A stretch of 44,039 nucleotides of DNA from Actinomycetota bacterium (GTDB taxonomy: Bacteria > Actinomycetota > Thermoleophilia > RBG-16-64-13). The stretch lies in the NCBI GenBank assembly GCA_012514635.1, contig JAAYZX010000077.1:1-44039 (forward strand). Reading direction: 5' to 3'. Within the stretch, counting starts at the first letter, position 1, and each line of letters begins with the position of its first letter. Positions 1 through 9,589 of the stretch are shown here, in pieces. Position numbers and translations under genes: made by a program. The notes below the pieces were generated by a model, which worked only from the letters and a program-made list of their open reading frames with translations, was not told where the DNA came from and made no database searches.

Positions 1-61
1 CGTCGCTGACCAGATAACAGTTTGCCTGAAGCGGGCCAACCGGCGCGCATACGATCTTCAT
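1..61 (-). CDS. MBL-fold (glyoxalase II-like) hydrolase, N-terminal fragment
   Basis: Only the first 20 codons are inside the window; the gene continues past the left edge. They read MKIVCAPVGPLQANCYLVSD. The VGPLQANCYLV stretch is the typical first beta-strand region of glyoxalase II/YcbL-type metallo-beta-lactamase-fold hydrolases. The ATG at 61-59 is preceded by GGAGG four bases upstream, which supports the start. It follows rel on the same strand after about 95 bases, and rel followed by an MBL-fold hydrolase is a common order in Gram-positive genomes. The metal-binding HxHxDH motif lies outside the window, so the family call rests on the N-terminus alone. Confidence 0.72.
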   Translation of the reverse strand, partial: MKIVCAPVGPLQANCYLVSD

Positions 62-155
62 GGGACCTCCGGGATGATCTCTCGTGTGTCCGGGCCAACA
101 TTTGCCGGCCGGCTTTCGAAAACGGCTGTACCGCCGCCCATTCTAGCAAGAGCGG

Positions 156-2420
156 CTATTGAGGCGTGACGCGGTACGCATCGTACACTGTGTCAATGCG
201 CCTAATGCGTTGCAGGATGGATTCGAGGAATTCCACATCCGCCACTTCGAATACGAACTTATCCTTCACTCGGTTGTCATCCGTGGTCTGGATGTGTGCA
301 GCCACAATATTCACGCCGCTCTCGCTTAGGGTACGTGAGATGTCCTCCAGCAAACGACTCCTATCGTAGGCTTCTATCTGAATCTCAACAAGGTACGGAC
401 CGGCCCGCCGTGTATCCCATACCACAGGGACGAGACGCTCAGTGTTGCGTTCCAGTGCCTTCAAGTTGGGACAGTCCCGTCGGTGTACGGTTATACCGCG
501 TCCAAGTGAAATGTATCCGATTACGTCGTCACCGGGCACCGGACGGCAGCATTGCGGGATACGGATGGCAACATCGTCCACCCCTTCCACACGCAGCCCC
601 ATTGCTTCGGTCCCTGCGCGGCGCTGCTCTCGTCGAGGGGTGACCCCTACCATGTCCTTCTTCTCTACAGCAGGAGCCTTGTCCAACTTCTGAATGACAC
701 GGCTCAACACCTGCCCAACGGGCACCTTTCCGGCGGCCACCGCTACAAAGAAATCCTCCCGCTTCTGGAACCCAAGATCGCGAATGATATCGCCCACCGT
801 CTCGGAGCGCATCAGCTTCTGCGTGGGAAGACCCTGCTTACGGAATGCTTCGATTAGAAGTTCTTTGCCCTGGTGTTCGCTATCGTCCCGATGCTCGCGT
901 CTGAACCATTGACGGATTTTATTACGTGCCGACGAGCTCTTGACGAAACTCAGCCAATCTCGTGACGGTCCCGCCGAGGTTTTGGAAGTGAGCACTTCTA
1001 CAATGTCACCCGACTGCATCCGATAGGTGAGCGGCACAATCCTTCCGTTGGCCTTGGCCCCTACACAGTGATGCCCCACATCGGTGTGGATTGCGTATGC
1101 AAAATCCACCGGAGTGGAGCCCATGGGCAGTGCTTTTACTTCGCCCTTGGGGGTGAAAACGTAGACCTCGTCCTGGAACAGATCCACACGCAGCGACTCC
1201 ATGAACTCCCCAGCGTCCATGGTTTCGGACTGCCACTCCATCACCTGCCGCAACCACGTCAACTTGTCCAGTCGTTCCTGAGCCCGCGCGGTATCCTTGC
1301 CCTTCTCCTTGTACGCCCAATGGGCGGCGATACCATACTCGGCAGTCTCGTGCATCTCCCTGGTTCGCACCTGGATCTCCAGAGGCTTCCCCTGCGGCCC
1401 GATCACCGTGGTGTGAAGGGATTGATACATGTTGAACTTGGGCATGGCGATGTAGTCCTTGAATCTACCCGGAAGAGGCTTCCAGATAGAGTGGATGATG
1501 CCCAAGGTGGCGTAGCAATCCCGTACCGTGGCCACCACCGCCCGCAGAGCCACGAGATCGTAGATCTCGTTGAACTCCTTTTCCCTGCGCGTCATCTTGT
1601 CGTAGATGGAGTAGAAGTGTTTGGCACGTCCTACGATCTCCGCATCCACCCTGGCCCTATCCAACTCATGTTTGAGAATGGCGCGCGCTTCATCGATGTA
1701 GGCTTCGCGATCTGTCCGTCGCTGATTTACCATCTGCTCGATCTCAGCGTACTTGCGCGGATGGAGGGTCCCGAAGGAGAGGTCTTCCAGCTCCCAGCGG
1801 ATGGACTCGATACCCAGGCGATGTGCCAGCGGCGCGTAGATTCCCAGCGTCTCTTTGGCCTTCTCTATCTGCTTCTCTCTGCCCAAGTAGCTCAATGTGC
1901 GCATGTTATGAAGCCGATCGGCCAGTTTGATGAGAATCACTCTAATGTCTTTGGCCATGGCCACGATCATCTTGCGGAAGTTCTCGGCCTGCTCTTCTTC
2001 GACGCTGCGGAAGGACATCTGGCTCAACTTGGTGACTCCGTCTACCAGCAACGCCGTCTCGTCGCCAAACTCTTGGCGTATGCCATCGATGGGAATGTCC
2101 GTGTCTTCAACTACGTCATGCAACAGCGCAGCTGCAATGGTGTACGAGTCCAAGCGGAGCTGGGCACAGATGATCGCCACGCCCAGAGGATGATGGATGT
2201 ACTCTTCCCCACTGGCCCGTCGTTGATGCCGATGTTGAGCTGCGGCCACCTGAAATGCCCGTGCCACGAGTGCTCGATCGAAATTGGGGTTGTATCGAAC
2301 GATCTGTCTGAACAGCTCGTCCAGTAGTAGACGGTCCTCTTTGGTGATCTCATCAACCACAATGCCGTCCTGCGGGCTTTGCGTACCCGTAGTGGTGGTT
2401 CTCTTCAGAGCATCCGACAC
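156..2420 (-). CDS. rel: Bifunctional (p)ppGpp synthetase/hydrolase Rel
   Basis: Cytosolic stringent-response enzyme of 754 residues, the usual length for RelA/SpoT proteins. Domains in order: HD hydrolase with HDVVEDT at about 101-107 and LADRLHNMRT at about 166-175; synthetase with RFKDYIAMPKFNMYQSLH from about 319; TGS domain beginning VYVFTPKGEV; a Cys-containing region with IPQCCRPVPGD; and a C-terminal ACT domain. The RxKD form (RFKD) of the synthetase motif, together with an intact HD site, is typical of bifunctional Rel rather than synthetase-only RelA. It starts at a GTG with GAGGCGG seven bases upstream and overlaps the end of recJ by 16 bases, so the two are probably co-translated. 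Confidence 0.97.
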   Translation of the reverse strand: MSDALKRTTTTGTQSPQDGIVVDEITKEDRLLLDELFRQIVRYNPNFDRALVARAFQVAAAQHRHQRRASGEEYIHHPLGVAIICAQLRLDSYTIAAALLHDVVEDTDIPIDGIRQEFGDETALLVDGVTKLSQMSFRSVEEEQAENFRKMIVAMAKDIRVILIKLADRLHNMRTLSYLGREKQIEKAKETLGIYAPLAHRLGIESIRWELEDLSFGTLHPRKYAEIEQMVNQRRTDREAYIDEARAILKHELDRARVDAEIVGRAKHFYSIYDKMTRREKEFNEIYDLVALRAVVATVRDCYATLGIIHSIWKPLPGRFKDYIAMPKFNMYQSLHTTVIGPQGKPLEIQVRTREMHETAEYGIAAHWAYKEKGKDTARAQERLDKLTWLRQVMEWQSETMDAGEFMESLRVDLFQDEVYVFTPKGEVKALPMGSTPVDFAYAIHTDVGHHCVGAKANGRIVPLTYRMQSGDIVEVLTSKTSAGPSRDWLSFVKSSSARNKIRQWFRREHRDDSEHQGKELLIEAFRKQGLPTQKLMRSETVGDIIRDLGFQKREDFFVAVAAGKVPVGQVLSRVIQKLDKAPAVEKKDMVGVTPRREQRRAGTEAMGLRVEGVDDVAIRIPQCCRPVPGDDVIGYISLGRGITVHRRDCPNLKALERNTERLVPVVWDTRRAGPYLVEIQIEAYDRSRLLEDISRTLSESGVNIVAAHIQTTDDNRVKDKFVFEVADVEFLESILQRIRRIDTVYDAYRVTPQ

Positions 2421-4927
2421 AGTCTCACCGCCTCGTCACAGTCGGCGGCAGCAGCCACATACTCCTCAACCAGGGATAGATCGCAGTCTTCTTTCTCGGC
2501 ACGACCAGACGTTAGGTCTATTGCCTCCAGAATGCGCCGCGCGCGCTGTAGATCTTCTCCCGTAGGCGGAATTGCCCTCTCTTCCCACGCCTGCTCTGTC
2601 ACCTGCTTCATCGCCTGGGCGATGCTCATCCCGCTGCGTATGGCGCGGTAGAGAGGTACCATCCACACGCGCGGGTGGGCCGACGCCTTCAAAAATCTCT
2701 CCGTGAACTCGCATTCAGGCTCACCGTAGCACAGGTGAACCGATCCCCCTGTATCAGCGTATTCCTTGAGAAGAGCCACATGGTTTCGATGATATGGAGG
2801 ATCGAGGGCAATCAGATGCCTACGATGCCGGATGAGTTCATGACTCCGTACGGCCGCCGTCCAATCCACGAACAGCAGCGCGTCTTCACGCACACCCGCC
2901 GGACGCGTCCTCCAACAGAGGCGGCTGACGCAGTCGACGCCGGTGGCCCCCAACTCGCGCAGCGGAATCATGGCCGCTACCTGCCCCAAGCGATGCGCCA
3001 CTGAACAGACAACTATTGCCACCGGCTCTCCGGATGAGATTACCTGCGCAATGGTTGAAAACTGGCGCCCTTCCCCTCTCAGGTCTCTGCCCGGCACTCC
3101 GCATTCAACGTCCACGTGGGTGTCCACGAACGGGTTGGCGCAGTGAAGGCATGGCGGCGAGGCACTGACGTCATCCAAGTAGGGGCACTCCGGAGAACAT
3201 CCAAGAGCTTTTTCGCCCACAGAATCCACTGCAAAGAACGAGTTCAGGATCACTTCGGACCTCACGGTGCTGCGCCACCGGTTGATCTCCAGCCTGAGAC
3301 CGGCATGGAGGCGCTCTCCCTCGAGAGCCAGCATCTTGGGATCCTTGGCCAAACCGAAACCTATGCCGCGGGTACGCACACCGTCCAGCACGAAATTGCA
3401 CCGCAGATGGTCCCCGTTTCTTGTGGAAGCTACGTTCTCCATCCCCGCGCCCAACGCGAGTAAGCGTACGGCCGGATTACCTGCTCCAAATGGTGCTAGA
3501 AGTTCCAGAGCCTCCGCGCACTCGATGGTGAGATCTGAACCCGACACCACAGCATCGGGTGAAAAAGTGGGCGTGAGATCAGATTCGGTGAGCACGGACG
3601 CTGCATGTTCCAGGAACGTTTCGCGGAAACGGTCCACATTTGTCCGGGTAAGCGTGAGACCTGCCGCCTGTTTGTGACCACCAAATACCGTCAGCAGGTC
3701 GGCGGAGGCGGTTAGGCCGCTCATCAGATTGTATTGTGGGATACTGCGCCCCGAACCCCTGGCGCGTTCCTGGTCCATAGCAAGCAGGATAACCGGACGA
3801 TGGAAACGTTCCACCAGCCGCGAGGCAACGATACCCACTACCCCTTCGTGCCATCCCTCGGCACCGAGTACGAGTGCCGGGGGCATAGGGTCAAGTGATT
3901 CGGCCTGAGATAGGGCGTCGCGAAGGATCGCCGCTTCCACCTCCTGCCGCTCGCGATTGATTTGGTCGAGGCGTTGAGCGATTGTTTGAGCGGTGACGGG
4001 ATCTTCCGTGAGCATAAGTTGCAGGGGGAGATCCGGGCTATCCAGTCTGCCGGGCGCGTTCAGTCGTGGCGCCAGCCGGAATGCCACGGTTCCGGTATTC
4101 ACCGACTCGGGTACACAGTTGGCTACCTGGAGCAGCGCCTTGATACCCGGGCGAGGATTCCACCCAATGCGCTTCAGCCCCTCTTTGACGTAATAGCGAT
4201 TCTCGCCGGCGAGAGGAACGACATCGGCCACCGTACCCAGAGCCACAAGATCCAAGACGGCGAGCAGGCCGGCCGGGAGACGGTCCTCTGCCGCACCCTC
4301 CAACCGAACATGGAGACCGTGGAGGAGTTTCAAGGCCACCCCTACGCCGCAAAGATCTGAACCTGGGTAATCATCTAGGCGTGGGTGCACTATGATGGTG
4401 GGCGGTAAGACCTCGCCGAGTGTGTGATGATCCGTGACAATCACATCCATCCCCAGGCTCATAGCCAACTGGACCTCGTCTGGGTAGTTGACGCCACAGT
4501 CCACCGTGATCAGCAGTCCGGGACCTCCGGCCGCCAGCTCCTCCACCGTGGTGCGCGAGAGACCGTATCCATGACCGAAACGACTGGGCAGAAACCACTC
4601 GGGATCCGCGCCGAAGGCCTGCAGTCCTTGTACGGCCAGAGCGGTGGCTGAGATACCATCCACATCGTAGTCACCGTAGATCACAATCCTTTGGCCGGAC
4701 TCGAGGTAGGCTATGGTCTTCTCCACCGCCTCCTCCACCCCATGCATCAGAAACGGGCTGGGGATGATGCCGTCCGGCTCAAGAAAGGCACGGGCCTGCC
4801 GTGCATCCGTCAGCCCCCGCCGAGCCATCACTACTCCGGCCAACAGTGGGAGATTCAGTTCACGGGCAATCTGCTCGGCCACCTGCCAAGAAAACGGCCG
4901 TATCCTCCACGATGATGCTGTCCGCAC
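2405..4927 (-). CDS. recJ: Single-stranded-DNA exonuclease RecJ with C-terminal extension
   Basis: 5'-3' ssDNA exonuclease used in recombination and mismatch repair. The DHH core has DYDVDG (motif I) near residue 87, VDCGVN, and TDHH near residue 165. A DHHA1 domain follows (GWHEGVVGIVASRLVERF, then GGHKQAAGL), then an OB-like region. About 280 extra residues follow the nuclease core, beginning with a cysteine cluster (CSPEC, then CLHC, then a further Cys), and they may form a separate regulatory or metal-binding domain. The start is uncertain. GTG at 4927 has GGAG five bases upstream and puts the family-typical WRIRPFS near the N-terminus. An in-frame ATG at 4957 has a weaker ribosome site. 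The 3' end overlaps rel. Confidence 0.94.
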   Translation of the reverse strand: MRTASSWRIRPFSWQVAEQIARELNLPLLAGVVMARRGLTDARQARAFLEPDGIIPSPFLMHGVEEAVEKTIAYLESGQRIVIYGDYDVDGISATALAVQGLQAFGADPEWFLPSRFGHGYGLSRTTVEELAAGGPGLLITVDCGVNYPDEVQLAMSLGMDVIVTDHHTLGEVLPPTIIVHPRLDDYPGSDLCGVGVALKLLHGLHVRLEGAAEDRLPAGLLAVLDLVALGTVADVVPLAGENRYYVKEGLKRIGWNPRPGIKALLQVANCVPESVNTGTVAFRLAPRLNAPGRLDSPDLPLQLMLTEDPVTAQTIAQRLDQINRERQEVEAAILRDALSQAESLDPMPPALVLGAEGWHEGVVGIVASRLVERFHRPVILLAMDQERARGSGRSIPQYNLMSGLTASADLLTVFGGHKQAAGLTLTRTNVDRFRETFLEHAASVLTESDLTPTFSPDAVVSGSDLTIECAEALELLAPFGAGNPAVRLLALGAGMENVASTRNGDHLRCNFVLDGVRTRGIGFGLAKDPKMLALEGERLHAGLRLEINRWRSTVRSEVILNSFFAVDSVGEKALGCSPECPYLDDVSASPPCLHCANPFVDTHVDVECGVPGRDLRGEGRQFSTIAQVISSGEPVAIVVCSVAHRLGQVAAMIPLRELGATGVDCVSRLCWRTRPAGVREDALLFVDWTAAVRSHELIRHRRHLIALDPPYHRNHVALLKEYADTGGSVHLCYGEPECEFTERFLKASAHPRVWMVPLYRAIRSGMSIAQAMKQVTEQAWEERAIPPTGEDLQRARRILEAIDLTSGRAEKEDCDLSLVEEYVAAAADCDEAVRLCRML

Positions 4928-4989
4928 GTCTTCTCCACGCGCGTGCTCCCGCAACATCTGTCACGCGCCTTTTCGCATTCTTGAAACAG

Positions 4990-4995
4990 AGTATA
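4990..4995 (-). promoter_or_regulatory. Possible -10 element for recJ-rel
   Basis: The minus strand reads TATACT here, in the 80-110 base gap between ubiB and recJ. No convincing -35 hexamer lies 16-18 bases upstream, so this is a weak candidate promoter. Confidence 0.3.
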
Positions 4996-5039
4996 CGCCT
5001 GCGCAGTGACGCCCGCCCGCGACGGAACCCTGCACCGCC

Positions 5040-6713
5040 CTACAGGCGCCCTGAACGGAAGATGGCCCACATGAGCCATACCCCAAAGAACAGGGCTACA
5101 AGGAAACCCGGAATTCCCCAGATCGATACCCCCAGAATCTGCGGACCGTTCTCCACGAAGGCGCCCAATATAGCGCTGGCCAACGCCAAGGCAGTAGCCA
5201 CTACGGCCATCACTAAGCGATTGGTAATCAAATCCATCCTGTGAATAAAGTTCTCCAATCCGGTGTGATTGAAGTTGATTCGCAGGTCACCCCGAGTCAT
5301 TAGATCAAGAACATCCCGCAGTTGCAGGGGGTAGTTTTCAAAAGCTTCAGCATAGTCCTGTGCAGAGCGCGAAAGTCGCGCGGCAAGAGCCGACGGCAAA
5401 CTTTTTTGCATCACCAGACGCTGGGCATAGGGTCGGGCCGCGTCGAACACATTGAAGTCCGGATACACCTGTGCCACAACTCCCTCTAGGGTGATCACAG
5501 CTCTCTCCAACAGGAGAAAGCGGGCGGGAAAACGCAGCCTCAGCTTGTAGGCGATCTCGAAGATATCTCGAACCACGGTGCCCGAATCAATATCCGATAG
5601 GCGAAGACCAAAATACCGGTTGAACAACCCTTCAATGGCTTCCGTCAACTGGGCTTCCTGACGTGAGTTCCACCGCAACCCCAAGCGCCGCAGCGCCCGC
5701 TTGACGCCTCGCAGATCCTGGTCGACTATGTGGCGGAACAGACGCGTGCCTTCCTGCAAATCTTCCGGACCTAATGCTCCGGCACTGCCAAAATCGAGCA
5801 GGCCCAAACGTCCGTCATCCATCACAACTACATTGGCCGGATGCGGATCGCCGTGGAAAAAACCGTCGCGCAGCACCATTTTGAACCACAACTCTGTGAG
5901 CCGTTGAGCGAGTCGTTTGCGTTCCGACCAGTCCAGCTCTTCCAGGTTGATGCAGTTCAGGGTAGGCCCCGGCAAGAAGTCCAGCGTGATCACCCGTTGG
6001 CTGCATAGACGTTGGTGCACGCTCGGTATGGTGAACTCCTCATCGGCCGCTAGGTTCCGGGCGATTCGCGCGGCGTTACGCGCTTCCAGAAGATAATCGG
6101 TCTCTCGACTAATAGCAGCGGCAAACTCGTCAACCAAGAGTAGCGGATCCACCGGCAGATCGTCACCGATGCGCCGCGCCAAGATGCCTGCCAGCTGATA
6201 GAAGAGATCGATATCCCGCCTGATCAGCTCACGAACCGCCGGTCGCTGCACCTTGACAACAACCGGTGCGCCCCCGGGCAAAACTGCTTTGTGCACTTGG
6301 CCGATGGAGGCCGACGCCAACGGCTCCTCGTCTATACTCTCGAAGATCCGTTCCACACTCAGACGGAAATCCTGCTCAATAACTTCCCGTACCGTTGCAA
6401 AGCCAAACGGCGGAACACGATCCTGCAGTTTGACGAGTTCCTGCACAACCTCATCCGGCAGAAGATCGGGCCGTGTGCTGAGGACCTGACCGAACTTCAC
6501 GTAGGTAGGCCCCAGTTCTTCGAGCATTTCCCGCACATGTCGCCCCAGCTGCGATGGCATTGGGGCAGGCCTGCGCTTTCTGCCCGGCACCAGGTCCCAT
6601 AGATTGTGGCTTTCAAAGAAGTAGCCGAACCCGTGCCTGATGGCCACCTCGGAGACGTGCCTAACCGTCTCCAGATTGCGAACGCGCGTTAAGAAGCCTT
6701 GTCGCCGGTGCAC
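5040..6713 (-). CDS. AarF/UbiB (ABC1) family atypical kinase
   Basis: Membrane-anchored atypical protein-kinase-like ATPase of 557 residues, the usual length. Visible features: the KFGQ motif (GPTYVKFGQVLSTRPDLLP), an Ala-rich loop (ASASIGQVH), the ATP-binding lysine in VVVKVQRP, the catalytic-loop motif HGDPHPAN and the DFG-equivalent LLDFGSAG. The last 60 residues contain two hydrophobic segments (VVATALALASAILGAF and FLVALFFGVWLMWAI), as in other bacterial UbiB proteins. Family members support ubiquinone or isoprenoid-lipid metabolism; the substrate here cannot be told. The GTG start overlaps the upstream phasin-like gene by 25 bases, pointing to coupled expression and a functional link. 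Confidence 0.9.
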   Translation of the reverse strand: MHRRQGFLTRVRNLETVRHVSEVAIRHGFGYFFESHNLWDLVPGRKRRPAPMPSQLGRHVREMLEELGPTYVKFGQVLSTRPDLLPDEVVQELVKLQDRVPPFGFATVREVIEQDFRLSVERIFESIDEEPLASASIGQVHKAVLPGGAPVVVKVQRPAVRELIRRDIDLFYQLAGILARRIGDDLPVDPLLLVDEFAAAISRETDYLLEARNAARIARNLAADEEFTIPSVHQRLCSQRVITLDFLPGPTLNCINLEELDWSERKRLAQRLTELWFKMVLRDGFFHGDPHPANVVVMDDGRLGLLDFGSAGALGPEDLQEGTRLFRHIVDQDLRGVKRALRRLGLRWNSRQEAQLTEAIEGLFNRYFGLRLSDIDSGTVVRDIFEIAYKLRLRFPARFLLLERAVITLEGVVAQVYPDFNVFDAARPYAQRLVMQKSLPSALAARLSRSAQDYAEAFENYPLQLRDVLDLMTRGDLRINFNHTGLENFIHRMDLITNRLVMAVVATALALASAILGAFVENGPQILGVSIWGIPGFLVALFFGVWLMWAIFRSGRL

Positions 6714-7081
6714 CGGTCTTCGCGGGACTCAAGTAGGTACAGGCGATGCTCGATCTGTCTCAGCCGAAAATCGATGTCTTCCAGATCGTTCTTAGTGCCC
6801 AAACCGAGGTCCCGATACGCTCCTCGTAATAAGCGATCCAGGCCGGAGATGGCGGTACGAACCTCCTCCCGACCACGTTCAGCCAGTTTTGCGACCATGG
6901 TCCGGCCGTCTTCGTCCGAAAGACGACCGCGTGCCACGAAATCGTCAATTACACTCTGCATCTTGTCTTTGGTGAGAGCCGCTGCCCCCACGCCAAGCAA
7001 AAAGGCCTGTTCGACCAGCCCGCGGGCTTCTTGCGCCGTAGGCTCTTGTTCTGCGGAGTTGCCGGGCGAATCTTCCTTCAT
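6689..7081 (-). CDS. Phasin-like coiled-coil protein associated with AarF kinase
   Basis: A 130-residue acidic, helix-rich protein with no signal peptide. The centre (EARGLVEQAFLLGVGAAALTKDKM) and the C-terminal IDFRLRQIEHRLYLLE resemble the small phasin-superfamily proteins often encoded next to AarF/UbiB genes. ATG start with GAGGGGG about five bases upstream. The 3' end overlaps ubiB by 25 bases. The function is inferred only from context; it may be an accessory or regulatory partner of the kinase. Confidence 0.65.
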   Translation of the reverse strand: MKEDSPGNSAEQEPTAQEARGLVEQAFLLGVGAAALTKDKMQSVIDDFVARGRLSDEDGRTMVAKLAERGREEVRTAISGLDRLLRGAYRDLGLGTKNDLEDIDFRLRQIEHRLYLLESREDRCTGDKAS

Positions 7082-7180
7082 AGATACCCCCTCATCGTGC
7101 CTGATGAAGGACGCAATAACACAATAAATACTTCCCCATCTGCCGAACCTGTAAACCGCAAGATCAGCGCTGTATCGCCT

Positions 7181-8071
7181 CTAGGCACCTTTGGTCGCAG
7201 CCAAACGTTTGCGGTATTTGGGTTCGCGCTCTTTCCACAGGACCAGCAGCGGAGCTGCCACAAAAATGGAAGAGTATGTGCCCACCGCAATCCCGATGAA
7301 GAGCGCAAACGCGAAGTCCTTCAGTGTCTCCCCACCAAACAGTAGGATGGCCAACAATGGCAGCAACGTGGTAACCGGTGTATTGATGGAGCGCGCGATG
7401 ACCTGACGTATGGAGCGATCCGCCATATCGGAATAGGTCTCATTCTTCATGTAGGCCTGGTTCTCACGAATGCGGTCAAACACAATGATGGTGTCGTTGA
7501 TGGAGTAACCCAAGATGGTCAGGGTTGCGGCCACCGTGGCGGTAGTGACAAGCCTACCTGAGATGGCATATATGCCCAGCGTGAGACCCACATCGTGAAC
7601 AATGGAGGCCATAGCCGGTAGCGAAAATTTAATGTCAAATCTCCAGGCAATATACGCGACCATCACCAGAATAGAGATGCCTATGGCCAGCAAAGCGCGG
7701 TTGGCCGTATCCCGGCCAAACGACGGACCCACACGCTCAAGACCAACTGCCGATTCCTCCGCTCCCAGGTCCTTCAAGTTTGCCAGACCGCCCTCAAACT
7801 GTTCGTCGGCCATCTCCTGAGCCGTAACAACAAACACATTGTTGGCCGACGCCTGTACGATGGGGTCCTTGACACCGGCCGAAAAGAAGGCCTCACGGAC
7901 CCGATCCGCAGTGGTAGATTGCGTCAGCTTGATCTCTGCACGCACACCGCCTTGGAAGTCAATTCCCAGTTGCAGACCTACGACGAAAATAGCGCTTAGG
8001 GCAAATATGGTCACGGCACCCAGCACGCCGATGAACCAGTACTTGTACTTCATTAGTGGGTAGACTTTCAT
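7181..8071 (-). CDS. secF: Protein translocase subunit SecF
   Basis: Inner-membrane component of the SecDF complex, which uses the proton-motive force to pull proteins through SecYEG. The protein has 296 residues. An N-terminal transmembrane helix (WFIGVLGAVTIFALSAIFVVG) is followed by the SecF signature GIDFQGGVRAEIK, an external P1 domain and five further membrane segments including GYSINDTIIVFDRIRENQ, which is diagnostic. It starts inside the secD stop codon (ATGA, 8068-8071), so the two are translationally coupled. Confidence 0.98.
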   Translation of the reverse strand: MKVYPLMKYKYWFIGVLGAVTIFALSAIFVVGLQLGIDFQGGVRAEIKLTQSTTADRVREAFFSAGVKDPIVQASANNVFVVTAQEMADEQFEGGLANLKDLGAEESAVGLERVGPSFGRDTANRALLAIGISILVMVAYIAWRFDIKFSLPAMASIVHDVGLTLGIYAISGRLVTTATVAATLTILGYSINDTIIVFDRIRENQAYMKNETYSDMADRSIRQVIARSINTPVTTLLPLLAILLFGGETLKDFAFALFIGIAVGTYSSIFVAAPLLVLWKEREPKYRKRLAATKGA

Positions 8072-9474
8072 GCGCTCTTCTCCACCATCTTCGTCTTCAG
8101 TCCCAGCAGGGATAGGTTACGCAACAGTCCACCCGCCGCCAGCACCACCAGAAGCGACCGGGTTACCAGTATGGCGGTGAACATAGAGAGCACAATGCCT
8201 ATACCCAGGTTGAGAGCGAACCCCCGCACTCCACCGGTAGCCGTGAAGAACAGGATCACCGCAGTAATGATGGTGGTGATATTGGCATCCAGGATAGCGG
8301 TGAAGGCCTTTCTGAAACCGGTGTGGATTGCAGTGCGTGTTGTCTTGCCCACCGCTATCTCCTCTTTGACTCTCGAGAAGATGATGATGTTGGCATCCAC
8401 CGCCATGCCCAGTGTGAGGATAACACCCGCGATCCCAGGCAACGTCAATGTAATCCCGATGGCGTTGATCACACCCCACAGGAGCGCCCCGTAGATCAAC
8501 AGGGCGATATCCGCCACAAGGCCGAGTAGGCGATAATAAGCGATCATGAAGATGAGTACGAGGATCAAGCCTATGCCACCGGCAATCAACGCCTGATTCA
8601 GAGATTCTTTACCCAGGGTGGCTCCCACGGATCTCTCATCCACTACCTTCAGTTCGATAGGCAGAGCGCCGGTCTGTAGGACCACTTGGAGATCCTTGGC
8701 TTCCTGCAGCGAGAATCTACCCGTTATCTCCACTTGGCCTCCGTCGATGCGCTGAAGTACCCGCGGCGCGGACGCAACCGTCCCATCCAGCACTATGGCC
8801 AACAGCTGATCCCGACCCGTTATCTGACCGCGTTTGGAGAGCTTGTCTGTCAGTTCGGCGAACTTGGTGGCACCTTCCCCTTTCAGTTGGAAGTCCACCT
8901 TTGGTCGGTTGTTCTGATCGAAACCAACCTGCGCCTCTTTGAGATCTGATCCTGTGATTGGGGGCGCCGTGTTGATCACGTACCAGGTATCGATTCCGGC
9001 ACCTTCTTTAGCCGGCCAGAAGACGAGGCGCTCATCGATAGGAATCTGTTCGACACTCTCGACACCCGCAGCCTCCAAAGCTTCGGCTTCAGACGTGTAG
9101 GGCGTATCAAACTGATCAGTGACGTCGTACATCTCCAAGACGGCCGTCCTGCCGATAACCGCCAGCGCTTGGTCCGGATTCTCGATACCAGGCAGCTGTA
9201 CGCTAACCTTCCAATCACCCTGCCTCTGGATCTCAGCTTCAGCCACACCCAGGCGGTTCACACGATCGTTGATTATACCGATGGCCTTGGCCATACCCTC
9301 GTCGGTGCGGGGCGCCCGCGCGCTATCCTGCGCCTCAAGGATGACCGCCAATCCTCCTTGGAGGTCGAGTCCCAGCTTGGTCTTTTGTCCCGGAGGGACG
9401 ATGAAGTAGATAGCCGCCCCCACCAAGAGGACGACCACCACCAGGAAGAAAATATTGCGGCGGGTTGACGACAC
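8068..9474 (-). CDS. secD: Protein translocase subunit SecD
   Basis: Larger partner of SecF, 468 residues. An N-terminal membrane helix is followed by KLGLDLQGGLAVILEA (signature), the periplasmic P1 region with IGIINDRVNRLGVAE, and the C-terminal membrane bundle containing GMAVDANIIIFSRVKEE. The GTG start at 9474 has AGAAGG five bases upstream. A good sigma-70-type promoter lies about 75 bases upstream, so secDF probably has its own transcript although yajC lies just before it. Confidence 0.98.
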   Translation of the reverse strand: MSSTRRNIFFLVVVVLLVGAAIYFIVPPGQKTKLGLDLQGGLAVILEAQDSARAPRTDEGMAKAIGIINDRVNRLGVAEAEIQRQGDWKVSVQLPGIENPDQALAVIGRTAVLEMYDVTDQFDTPYTSEAEALEAAGVESVEQIPIDERLVFWPAKEGAGIDTWYVINTAPPITGSDLKEAQVGFDQNNRPKVDFQLKGEGATKFAELTDKLSKRGQITGRDQLLAIVLDGTVASAPRVLQRIDGGQVEITGRFSLQEAKDLQVVLQTGALPIELKVVDERSVGATLGKESLNQALIAGGIGLILVLIFMIAYYRLLGLVADIALLIYGALLWGVINAIGITLTLPGIAGVILTLGMAVDANIIIFSRVKEEIAVGKTTRTAIHTGFRKAFTAILDANITTIITAVILFFTATGGVRGFALNLGIGIVLSMFTAILVTRSLLVVLAAGGLLRNLSLLGLKTKMVEKSA

Positions 9475-9548
9475 GGATACCTTCTCTCGAGCAGTAATTA
9501 CGTCTTGGCAACAAGAAAGGCCCCCGAGGCCCCCCAGAGCCGGGGAGC

Positions 9549-9577
9549 AGCATAGGGCACCCGTTCCACTGTGTCAA
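9549..9577 (-). promoter_or_regulatory. Sigma-70-type promoter for secD-secF
   Basis: On the minus strand TTGACA (9577-9572), exactly 17 bases, then TATGCT (9554-9549). This is the best housekeeping promoter match in the window. The predicted transcript begins near 9541. Its leader soon contains a G/C-rich inverted repeat (GGCC TCGGG GGCC) followed by TTTCTTGTT, a possible weak attenuator. Confidence 0.75.
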
Positions 9578-9589
9578 ACGGAGGGAGCC

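Noticed and set aside
1068-2327. 419-codon plus-strand open frame
   Set aside because: Antisense to rel, whose domains are all recognised; no ribosome site or family match.
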